In this document: positions 49,274 through 56,690 of the stretch, piece after piece
Position numbering within the stretch: the stretch's first letter is position 1
Layout of the letters: each line of letters begins with the position of its first letter
Source: Kitasatospora acidiphila
Lineage (GTDB): Bacteria > Actinomycetota > Actinomycetes > Streptomycetales > Streptomycetaceae
NCBI RefSeq assembly: GCF_006636205.1
Contig: NZ_VIGB01000001.1
Span: 1 to 64,000 of the forward strand
Direction: 5' to 3'
DNA length: 64,000 nt
Translations under genes and position numbers: made by a program
Notes under the pieces: model-generated
The model's database searches: none
What the model saw: only the letters and a program-made list of their open reading frames with translations
What the model was told of the DNA's origin: nothing

Positions 49274-49432
49274 GGGGTGGCTCCTCTTGTTTTGCTGCTT
49301 CTCGTACTGCTTCGCGGTGGCAGGCGCACTGCGGCGCAGTGCGACCGGACACCGGGGCCTGCGCCCGAGCCGGGCGCGGCGGCGGGCCCCTCAGCACCGG
49401 CTCCGGGCGGGGCGGCCCGGGCGCCGGGTGGG

Positions 49433-50430
49433 CTATCGGGGCAGGACCGACACGGGTGTGCCGGGCACGGCCGGCGCGAGCGTGTCGTCAACGGGCTCCT
49501 CGGCTCCGGCCAGCTCCTCCGCCAGCGGAACCAGGCCGAGCCGGCCGGGACGGTACAGCTGGGATCGCTGGCCCGCCCTCGCGGCGGCGATCACCTCGGC
49601 GGCATCCAACGTGGCCAATCGGTCCGTCAGATGTCTGATCAGTTCCTTCGCCTGACGGGTCAGGGCCTCGTCGTCGAGTGGGCGGGCGGGCGACTTCAAC
49701 TCCCTGGTGATCAACCGCTGCAGCGCCTTGAAGAGCTCCACCGTGCCGATCTCCCGGATGGTGAGCGACAGGTGGGCGGACAGGCCGCGCTGCCCGGTGG
49801 CGCGGTGCGCGAAGCCCCGGGGATGTAGAGGACCTCACCGGCGTTCAGCACGGTGGTCAGCAGCGGTTCGCCGTCCGACTGCACGGGACCCGGCCGCCAG
49901 TCGGCGCCGGCAGGACCGCCGTGGACATGCCACTCCTTGCTGCCGCTGACCTGGTGCACCAGCACGTCGGCGTCGTCGCGGTGCAGCGGCAGCCCCTGCT
50001 GCCCGGGCGGGGTGACGAAGAAAAACGCCTCGACGTGCCGCCCCAGTTCGGCGCCGAGCGCGCGGGTGAGGGCGGCGGTGGGGCCGTGCCACTGCTCGGC
50101 ACAGCGCAGCAGCAGGGTGTAGCCGTCGTCCAGCAGCGTTCGCACCTTCGTCGCGTCGACGAACCCGGGGTACGCGGTCTGGTGCACAGTCCGGGAACTG
50201 CTGTAGGCATCGGCGGGGGCACTGCCGCCGGCCTTCGTCAGATCGACATAGCACGACTGCAGGGCACCGCTCTCCAGCGCCTCGTCCACCGCGGCCAGGG
50301 TCAGCGGCGACCATTCGGACGTCGTGGACCGGAACACTCCCGGCTGCTTCCGCCAGTATTCGGCGGTGAACGATCGGGCATCGCCGACAAAATCGGCGAT
50401 GCCACCGGGATCCAACTCGGTGCTGTCCAT
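49433..50430 (-). CDS. JmjC/cupin-type Fe(II)/2-oxoglutarate oxygenase, one frameshift
   Basis: About 330 residues, first gene of the leftward operon. The double-stranded beta helix is seen in FFFVTPPGQQGLPLHRDDADV with the iron-binding H-x-D, VSGSKEWHVHGG, and, after correction, VLYIPRGFAHRA with the distal His. A missing C in CCCC at 49818-49821 (five needed for IPRGF) shifts the frame; the continuation reads TIREIGTVELFKALQRLI and a ROXA-like winged tail, ending VLPR at 49433. Start ATG 50430 (MDSTELDPGG) with GGAGG upstream. Relatives hydroxylate ribosomal proteins or free/peptide residues. Here the leader peptide gene lies just across the promoter, so peptide hydroxylation is plausible (inferred). 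Confidence 0.75.
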
Positions 50431-50720
50431 GAAGCTCCCCCTCCGGGAACCGACTTCGGTCAAGGATTTCCGGAATATCAAGGCCGCAGCACCGAGTCAC
50501 CACGGCGCCCGAAGCAAGTCCTTGAATCGCCTGGGAAGACGTTGCGCGAACATTTTCAAGAAGCGCCCTGCCAGGGAAACAGATACTGCCACGCCACTTC
50601 GTCTGATTCCAATACCGGCGCCTTCCAAACGCGTTCGCCGAGTCCGTCCGGCGAGCCACCGCAACCACCCTGAGCTGTGAGGATGACAGTTCGATCCGCT
50701 CAACAGCTGCATGGCCACGC

Positions 50721-50738
50721 TGTCTCGCCGGCGAGACA
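50721..50738. promoter_or_regulatory. Perfect 18-bp palindrome, candidate LmbU operator
   Basis: TGTCTCGCCGGCGAGACA lies midway in the 607-bp divergent region, about 290 bp from the cupin start and 300 bp from the peptide start. Its centre CGCCGGCG equals the core I recall for LmbU in the lincomycin cluster, and an LmbU-family gene closes this cluster. Confidence 0.65.
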
Positions 50739-50857
50739 CCAGGGCCTCGGCAGGAACACCGGAACCGCCCGGGATAGCGCATGACCGGTCTCCCGGCACG
50801 CCCCCTACGGGCCCGACCGGAAATCTCGTGGAATGCTCCGACCCAACGCACCGGGCC

Positions 50858-50887
50858 TTGATTCCTGGCGGTCGGGCTGCCTAGAGT
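50858..50887 (+). promoter_or_regulatory. Candidate sigma-70-type promoter for the peptide operon
   Basis: TTGATT at 50858-50863 and TAGAGT at 50882-50887 with an 18-base spacer. This would start transcription near 50894 and give a leader of about 145 bases before the peptide gene. Confidence 0.45.
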
Positions 50888-50934
50888 TCCGTCCTGCCGG
50901 CAGGTCGAGCAGAAGCCCGGTTCCGCTGGTTTCA

Positions 50935-50962
50935 GCAGCCGGTCGACATCGATGCCGGCTGC
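50935..50962 (+). promoter_or_regulatory. Leader hairpin
   Basis: GCAGCCGG (50935-50942) and CCGGCTGC (50955-50962) form a perfect 8-bp stem with a 12-base loop in the predicted 5' leader, 75 bases before the peptide start. Confidence 0.4.
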
Positions 50963-51037
50963 CGTGAGAGTTCCGGTACCGGCTATCGGCGACCCTGCCG
51001 GTGTCCAGCCGGAATTACCTACCAAAAGGAGAAAGAA

Positions 51038-51136
51038 ATGACCGAGATCCAGGTTGACATCGCCGCCCTGACCGACGAGGAGCTGGACGACATCGTCGGT
51101 GGCGGCGCCGTCACCACGAACAAGGCCTGCATCTGA
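51038..51136 (+). CDS. Putative RiPP precursor peptide with double-glycine leader
   Basis: A 32-codon gene with a strong ribosome site (AAAAGGAGA) before ATG 51038. The leader of 23 residues is acidic and ends LTDEELDDIVGGG, the classic pattern (hydrophobics at -4/-7/-12, GG at the cleavage site) recognised by C39 peptidases. The remaining core is AVTTNKACI: nine residues with two Thr, one Asn, one Lys and a single Cys. It is the first gene of the rightward operon, and the next gene encodes a C39-peptidase ABC transporter, which strongly supports the assignment. No LanM, LanB, YcaO or radical-SAM gene is nearby, so the modification, if any, must come from the oxygenase, P450 or acyl-transfer genes. 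The core is unusually short. Confidence 0.8.
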   Translation: MTEIQVDIAALTDEELDDIVGGGAVTTNKACI

Positions 51137-51240
51137 CCTTCGGCACACGCCGAGGATCAGCCACCGCGCACGGCCTGATCCCGGCCGCCCGTCCGGACGG
51201 CTTGTCGCGACGGGTGGCCGGCCCGGGGCCGGCGCACTGA

Positions 51241-51272
51241 GGGGGGTGTGGTTGGGCCCGACCACACCCCCC
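51241..51272 (+). terminator. Hairpin between peptide and transporter genes
   Basis: GGGGGGTGTGGT-TGGGCCCG-ACCACACCCCCC, a perfect 12-bp stem without a U tract. It probably acts as an attenuator that keeps precursor mRNA more abundant than transporter mRNA. Confidence 0.6.
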
Positions 51273-51307
51273 GGCACTGCCGCTATTCGCCGAAAGGGAC
51301 AGCCAGG

Positions 51308-53587
51308 ATGACCACTGGACCACGCTTCCGGGCCGAGGCCCTCGCGCACCACCAGCGGGCCGACGGCCTCGGACCGGTGCTTGGCCATGCCCCCTCGGCC
51401 CACCGCCCGCGCGACGCGCGCGAGCGACTGCGCTCCGCGGCGGCCCGGCTGCGCAGCCGTAGCGGCCCGCGCATCCCGGTCTGCTACCAGACCCAGGTCA
51501 GCGACTGCGGCCCGGCCAGCCTAGTCATGACGCTGCGTCACCACGGCATCGAGGCCGATCTCGACGCCGTGCGGGCCCGCGCGGACGCCGGACGCAACGG
51601 AGCATCGGCGCGCACCCTGCTCGAACTCGGCCGCAGCTTCGGCCTCAACGGCCGCGGCGTGCGCACCGATCTCGACGGGCTGACGCACCTGCCGCCCGGC
51701 ACCATCCTCTTCTGGAACTTCAACCACTTCGTGGTGCTGGAATCGGCGACCGAGCACCACGTGGACATCGTCGACCCGGCCGCCGGCCGCCGACGGCTGA
51801 GCCGGTCCTCGGTCGCCGAGGCCTTCACCGGTGTGGCGCTGGAGTTCGACCGACCGCTGGCCGGTGCGGGCGGGGGCCGCCAAGGGCGCCCGGCCCAGGC
51901 CGCGAGCCCCTGGCGGCAGTTGCTGCGGCTGGTCCCACGCGGCCGCGAGCTGCGCCGGCTAGCCGCCGCCTCGGCGGCTCTGACCGCCTTCGAGTTCGTG
52001 CTGCCGCTCACCGTCAGCTACCTGGTCGGCCAAGTGCTGCCGAACCGGCGGACCGGACTGCTCTGGCCGGTCATCACTGGCCTGGGCGTGCTTTGCCTGC
52101 TCTTCCTGCTCCTCCAGGTGATCCGCTCCTTCCTGGTGACCCGACGTCAGGCCAGCGTCGAAAAGGAGCTGACCTGGGGGGTGATGACGCACCTGGCCTC
52201 ACTGCCCTACGACTTCTTCACCGTGCACAACGCCGGCGACCTTGCCATGCGAGTGCGGACCAGCAGTGTGCTAAACCAGGTGCTGAGCCTCACCGCCGTC
52301 TCGGCGATCTTCGACAGCGCGCTGATCGCGGTCTACCTGGCGGCCATCGTCGTCGCCGATCCGGCGCTCGCCGCGCTGGTGGTGCTGTTGATCCTGCTTC
52401 AGGTCCTGGTGCTGTCGTTCGCCTGGCGCCGACAGGCCGAGTTGAGCCATGAGGTGCTGGAGCGTCAGACCAAGACCCAGGACCAGCTGGTGGAGCTCCT
52501 GGAGAGCATGACCACGCTCAAGGCCGCGGGCCTGGAGGCGGCCGCCGCGGAACGCTGGTCGCACACGCTGGTGCGCGAGGTCAACAAGCGGCTGACCGCC
52601 CGGCGGAACGCCGCGCTCACCACCTCGGTCAGCCGGGCGATCCAGTTCACCGCACCGGTCGCAGTCCTGCTGGCCGGTGCCTGGCGGGTGCTTGCAGGCC
52701 ACGGCTCGCTGGGTGACACCCTGGGCTTCATGGCGCTGACGATCGCGCTCTTCGCACCGCTGGAGGGCATGTTCACCGCCGCCGCCCAGCTGGCCGCGAT
52801 CCGGCCGGCGCTGGCCCGGCTCGACGACCTGCTGCGCAGCCCGGCCGAGCCGGGCGGCCTGCCGCTGCCCGCGGCCGGACCGGGCCGCCTCACCGCCGAG
52901 GCCGTGTCGTTCCGCTACCGCGGTGCCCCCGCCCCGTCGCTCTCCGGCGTCGACCTGGACATCGCCCCGGGCAGCTTCGTGGCGATCATCGGCCGCTCCG
53001 GCTCCGGGAAGTCCACCCTGGGCATGCTGCTGGCGGGGCTCCACCTGCCGACCTCCGGCACCATCCGGGCGGACGGAATCGACCTGACCGAACTGGATCG
53101 CCCCGCGTACCGCCGGGAGATCGGCTACGTCAACCAGAACGCCCACCTCTTCGGCGGTTCGATCAGGGAGAACATCGCCTTCGGCGGCGACGACGTCAGC
53201 CCCGCCGACCTCAAGGAAGCGGTCCGGCTGGCCCGGATCCACGAGGACATCGCGGCACTGCCGCTCGGCTACGACACCCTGGTCGGACCGGGCGGGCACG
53301 GCCTCTCCGGCGGGCAGCGGCAGCGTGTGGTGCTGGCCCGGGCCCTGGCCAGGAAACCGCGGCTGCTGGTGCTCGACGAGGCCACCAGCGCGCTGGACCC
53401 CGCGCTGGAGGAGGAGATCCTCGGCGGGCTGCTCGGGTCGGGCATCACGGTGGTGGCGATCGCACACCGGCTGACGGTACTGGAGCGCGCCGACCACGTC
53501 GTGGTGATCCGCGACGGCCGGATCGTCGAGGCCGGAACGCCAGGTGAACTGCTCGCCCGCGGAGGGGAGTTCCTGTGTCTGACCTGA
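51308..53587 (+). CDS. Peptidase-containing ABC transporter (C39 PCAT)
   Basis: A 759-residue bacteriocin-type exporter. The N-terminal C39 peptidase (residues about 55-190) has the catalytic Cys in QVSDCGPASLVMTLRHH, His in FWNFNHFVVLE and Asp in VDIVDPAAGRR. A six-helix membrane domain follows (about 210-500). The ATPase has IIGRSGSGKSTLGML, LSGGQRQRVVLARALARKPRLLVLDEATSALD and AIAHRLTVLE. It cleaves a double-glycine leader while exporting the peptide. Start ATG 51308 follows AAAGGGACAGCCAGG. The stop overlaps the start of the condensation-like gene by 13 bases. Its partner is almost certainly the 32-residue peptide upstream. Confidence 0.92.
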   Translation: MTTGPRFRAEALAHHQRADGLGPVLGHAPSAHRPRDARERLRSAAARLRSRSGPRIPVCYQTQVSDCGPASLVMTLRHHGIEADLDAVRARADAGRNGASARTLLELGRSFGLNGRGVRTDLDGLTHLPPGTILFWNFNHFVVLESATEHHVDIVDPAAGRRRLSRSSVAEAFTGVALEFDRPLAGAGGGRQGRPAQAASPWRQLLRLVPRGRELRRLAAASAALTAFEFVLPLTVSYLVGQVLPNRRTGLLWPVITGLGVLCLLFLLLQVIRSFLVTRRQASVEKELTWGVMTHLASLPYDFFTVHNAGDLAMRVRTSSVLNQVLSLTAVSAIFDSALIAVYLAAIVVADPALAALVVLLILLQVLVLSFAWRRQAELSHEVLERQTKTQDQLVELLESMTTLKAAGLEAAAAERWSHTLVREVNKRLTARRNAALTTSVSRAIQFTAPVAVLLAGAWRVLAGHGSLGDTLGFMALTIALFAPLEGMFTAAAQLAAIRPALARLDDLLRSPAEPGGLPLPAAGPGRLTAEAVSFRYRGAPAPSLSGVDLDIAPGSFVAIIGRSGSGKSTLGMLLAGLHLPTSGTIRADGIDLTELDRPAYRREIGYVNQNAHLFGGSIRENIAFGGDDVSPADLKEAVRLARIHEDIAALPLGYDTLVGPGGHGLSGGQRQRVVLARALARKPRLLVLDEATSALDPALEEEILGGLLGSGITVVAIAHRLTVLERADHVVVIRDGRIVEAGTPGELLARGGEFLCLT

Positions 53588-54897
53588 GCACTCCGCTCAC
53601 CGCCGAGCGGCTCCCGCTCGGTTACGAGCAGGACTGGTACCAGGCGAACACCCGGGGTGGCACCGGCGCCCACAAGAACGTCCGGATCTCCTTCCGGATC
53701 CTCGGCCCGCTGGTCCCGGAGGCCCTCGACGAGGTCGTCCGACGCTTCACCGCCCGACATGACGCGCTCCAGCTGCAACCGCTGCCGGGGCCTGATGGCA
53801 CCGGAACCACCGGGCAGTACCTGCGCCCGTTGGGAGCCGGGGAGCCGGTCATGCTGCGCGAGAGCGTCACCGCGCGCTCGGCCGAGCAGTTCTCGCGCTA
53901 CGCCTCCGCCCTGCTCTCCCGGGACTTCACCGCCCCCTGGGCCGGTGACGGCGACCGGCCGTTCCGCGTGCGGTTGCTGCGCTACGAGCCGGACCACCAT
54001 GCGCTGTTGGCCACCTTCCAGAACCTGGTGTTCGACGGGCGCGCGCACCACCTGTTCGCCAGTGAACTGTGGCGGGACTACCAGGCGCTGGTCCAGGGCG
54101 ATCCGGTGCCGGACACCGCCCCGTCCTTTGCCGCCGCCGTGGCCCGCCAGCGCACCGGCTTCGGGCCGGAGCACCTGGCCCGGGCCCGGGCGAGCTGGCG
54201 CAAGCGCCTGGAGTTCGCCGCCCGCCATCCCTGGCGGCAGCCGGCCTCCGCGGCGCCGACCGAAGGTGGAACGCTCCGGATCGAGCTTCCCGCACGTGCC
54301 TGGCCGGCCCTGCGGGAGCGCTGCGCCGAAGCGCGCTGCAGCGTGTCGCAGTGGGTCATCGCCGCCTTCGTCCGGGCAGTGGCCGGGCAGGCCGGACTGC
54401 GCCGGGTCGCCCTGTGGACCACGATGGACTCGCGAGGCTTCCGCGATCGGGACCTCGTCGGGATGCTGGCCGGCACCTGCCCCGTGGCCGTGCGCGATCC
54501 GGCCGCCGCGCTGCCCGCCGTGCTAGCCGAGGTGCGGGCCCGACTGCTGGAGGCACTGCGGTACCAGCAGTTGACCGCCGCGGAACTCCACGGGCTGGCC
54601 GCGGAGCTGGCCGCGGGCGGCGGCGCGTCGCTGGCCCGCGACATCTTCGTCAGCCTGCGCCGCTTCGACGGGGAGTACCCGGTGACCCGTGAGCAGCGGG
54701 CGCTGCGGATCACCGCGGACGCCTACCCGCTGCGCCGGATCGCCTTCACCGGCTCCGCCGCCCTGCACCTGCGCTGCACCGAGTTCCGGGACCGCCTCCT
54801 CATCGACCTCACGTTCGACGGCCCCCGGGTCGGCCGTCTGCTGGCGCAAGCCATCGCCGACCAGCTGGGCAACGACCTCATGACGGACCGGCCCTAA
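53575..54897 (+). CDS. Stand-alone condensation-domain-like protein lacking HHxxxDG
   Basis: A 440-residue protein of the chloramphenicol-acetyltransferase/NRPS condensation superfamily. It begins LGYEQDWYQANTRGG where C domains have the SxAQxRLW motif, and has DEVVRRFTARHDALQLQ as in C2. The active-site motif is FQNLVFDGRAHHLFASELW: the two His of HHxxxDG are replaced by Gln-Asn while the Asp-Gly is kept. The C-lobe reads VSQWVIAAFVRAVAGQAG and MLAGTCPVAVRD. Without the second His it should not catalyse classical amide formation; it may bind an acyl carrier or use another mechanism. Start GTG 53575 overlaps the transporter stop, so production is coupled to it. Confidence 0.75.
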   Translation: MSDLSTPLTAERLPLGYEQDWYQANTRGGTGAHKNVRISFRILGPLVPEALDEVVRRFTARHDALQLQPLPGPDGTGTTGQYLRPLGAGEPVMLRESVTARSAEQFSRYASALLSRDFTAPWAGDGDRPFRVRLLRYEPDHHALLATFQNLVFDGRAHHLFASELWRDYQALVQGDPVPDTAPSFAAAVARQRTGFGPEHLARARASWRKRLEFAARHPWRQPASAAPTEGGTLRIELPARAWPALRERCAEARCSVSQWVIAAFVRAVAGQAGLRRVALWTTMDSRGFRDRDLVGMLAGTCPVAVRDPAAALPAVLAEVRARLLEALRYQQLTAAELHGLAAELAAGGGASLARDIFVSLRRFDGEYPVTREQRALRITADAYPLRRIAFTGSAALHLRCTEFRDRLLIDLTFDGPRVGRLLAQAIADQLGNDLMTDRP

Positions 54898-54961
54898 CAG
54901 CCACCGCTGCCCGGCCTCCGGCCGCGGGCCACCCCATCGCGGGAGCCCTCACACCTCGTCC

Positions 54962-55007
54962 GCGGCGGCGGGGGCCGCCCCCGCCGCCGCCCCGGCTGAA
55001 GCCGGGG
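54962..55007 (+). promoter_or_regulatory. Two tandem perfect hairpins before the carrier-protein gene
   Basis: GCGGCGGCGGGGG-CCG-CCCCCGCCGCCGC (54962-54990) and CCCCGGCT-GA-AGCCGGGG (54990-55007) sit side by side 20 bases before the ACP start. They could be a terminator/attenuator or an mRNA-stabilising end that separates the operon into two parts. Confidence 0.55.
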
Positions 55008-55026
55008 TATCCACGAAAGGACCCTG

Positions 55027-55290
55027 ATGAGCATCCCCAGCCCAGCACCCGGCCACCTCCTCGCCCTGCTGCTGGACGCCGCCGCCCAGGTGTTCGGCCG
55101 ACCGGTTGCCGCGCACGACAGCTTCTTCGAGCTGGGCGGCGACTCGATCGCCGCGGTCGAGCTCGCCACTGTCGCCGAGCGACTGACCGGCATCGAGGTC
55201 GACACGGAACTCATCGTCGAGCAAGCGGACTTCACGGCCCTGGCGGCCGCCCTGACGCCTGCCTCGACAGCACCGGAGGCTGCCCGATGA
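55027..55290 (+). CDS. Stand-alone acyl/peptidyl carrier protein
   Basis: An 87-residue carrier protein. DSFFELGGDSIAAVELATVAERL contains the phosphopantetheine serine (GGDS) in the usual place, near residue 40. The sequence is closer to NRPS-type PCPs (LGGDSI) than to fatty-acid ACPs. Start ATG 55027 with GAAAGGA. Its stop overlaps the ligase start by four bases, so the two are a matched pair. It should hold the acyl group activated by one of the two downstream AMP-forming ligases. Confidence 0.9.
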   Translation: MSIPSPAPGHLLALLLDAAAQVFGRPVAAHDSFFELGGDSIAAVELATVAERLTGIEVDTELIVEQADFTALAAALTPASTAPEAAR

Positions 55291-56690
55291 GCCAACCGTA
55301 CCTCTGGGACCCGTGGGCGACGGCCGCCGAACAACCCGAGCGCACCGCCGTCATCGCCGACGAGGAACGCTGCAGCTACCGCGAACTGGTCCGCACTGCG
55401 GACGCATTCGCCGCAGGCCTGCAAGCGCACCGGGTACCGGCCGGCGCGACGGTGTCCACCGACATCCCCACCGGGCCGCTCTTCTTCGCGCTGGCGCTCG
55501 CCGCCCTGCGCCACGGCTACGGCCTGCTACCGGTCGGCCGCGCCTTGCTCGCCTCCGCGACGGGCCACGCGGTACTGCGGAGCATGACGGTGGTCCTACA
55601 TGTGATGGACGATCAGCCCGCCCGGTGGGCCACGCCCATGCCGCCCTGTCCCGTGCTGACCGCCACCGAGCTGACCGCCGCCGGTGCGGCGGTGCGGCCG
55701 CCGACCCCGGCAGCGCGGGCCGGCTACCTGGCCTTCACCACCTCCGGAACGACCGGCGAGCCCCAGGGCGTACCACGCCCCCGCCCACCTCGTCCCTACA
55801 GGGGCGTTGCGGTGGCCGAGCGATACGGCGCGGGCCGCGACCTGGGCCCGCACCTGATGGCCAACCCCAGCTACCACCTGGGCACGCTGGGCCCCGCGCT
55901 CTATGCGCTGCAGGCCGGCAGCGCGGTCGTCGTCCAGCGCAGTTGGTCGCCCTGCGCCTTCGCCGAGCTCGTCGACCGACACCGAGCGGACAGTGCGATG
56001 CTCAGCCCCGACCGGCTGCTCGACCTGGTCGGCGCCGGGCGGGCACCCGCCCGGCGGCTGCGCGTCCTGTTCCACGGCGGAGCCGCCTGCCCGCCCGCGG
56101 TCAAGCGCGCCGCGATCGAACTGCTCGGTCCAGTGCTGCACGAGTACTACGGCACCTCCCGGGGCACGCTGACGGAGATCACCGTCCCGCAGTGGCTGGC
56201 GCATCCAGGCTCGGTTGGCCGCCCGTTGGCGGGGATCGGGATCGAGATCCTCGCCGCGGGCCGGCCGGTGCCGGCCGGCGAGCTCGGCTCGGTGCACGCC
56301 CGGCTGCGCGGTGCGGATCGCGCCGCGGGCGAACCCGACCTGCTGGACACCGGCGACATCGGATTCCTGGACCCCGACGGCTACCTCTTCGTCGTGGGCC
56401 GCACCGGGCAGCGCGACCCGCTGGGGGAGCCGCTGCTTGAGCACGGGATCCGCCTGTTGAACGGCGTCTTCGACGTCGCCGTCCTGGGCGGCGCCGATCA
56501 GCACTGCTTCGTCGAGAGCAGCCGCTCCGACACCGCCGGACTCAGCGCGGAGGTCGCCGCGACCGCCCGCCGCCTCGGCCTGCTCCCACCGCGGCTCACC
56601 GTCGCACCGCCGGGCTCCCTGCCACGGACCCCGAGCGGCAAGATCCACCGGGCCGGGCTGGCCGGGCAACGCGCCGCACAGGGCAGTTGA
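55287..56690 (+). CDS. AMP-forming acyl ligase (ANL superfamily) with altered P-loop
   Basis: A 467-residue adenylate-forming enzyme. Motifs: FTTSGTTGEPQGV, where the usual Lys of TSGTTGxPKG is Gln; HEYYGTSRGTLTEI; DTGDIGFLDPDGYLFVVGR; and LPRTPSGKIHR with the C-terminal catalytic Lys. It is shorter than typical A domains, like benzoate/CoA-ligase-type or OSB-type ligases. Start overlaps the ACP stop and its end overlaps the FAAL start. It presumably loads the neighbouring carrier protein. Substrate cannot be read reliably; the Lys-to-Gln change may lower but not abolish activity. Confidence 0.8.
   Translation: MSQPYLWDPWATAAEQPERTAVIADEERCSYRELVRTADAFAAGLQAHRVPAGATVSTDIPTGPLFFALALAALRHGYGLLPVGRALLASATGHAVLRSMTVVLHVMDDQPARWATPMPPCPVLTATELTAAGAAVRPPTPAARAGYLAFTTSGTTGEPQGVPRPRPPRPYRGVAVAERYGAGRDLGPHLMANPSYHLGTLGPALYALQAGSAVVVQRSWSPCAFAELVDRHRADSAMLSPDRLLDLVGAGRAPARRLRVLFHGGAACPPAVKRAAIELLGPVLHEYYGTSRGTLTEITVPQWLAHPGSVGRPLAGIGIEILAAGRPVPAGELGSVHARLRGADRAAGEPDLLDTGDIGFLDPDGYLFVVGRTGQRDPLGEPLLEHGIRLLNGVFDVAVLGGADQHCFVESSRSDTAGLSAEVAATARRLGLLPPRLTVAPPGSLPRTPSGKIHRAGLAGQRAAQGS

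Noticed and set aside
50497-50799. Reverse ORF of 100 codons in the divergent control region
   Set aside because: Arg-rich composition, no ribosome site, no family resemblance, and it overlaps the palindrome.
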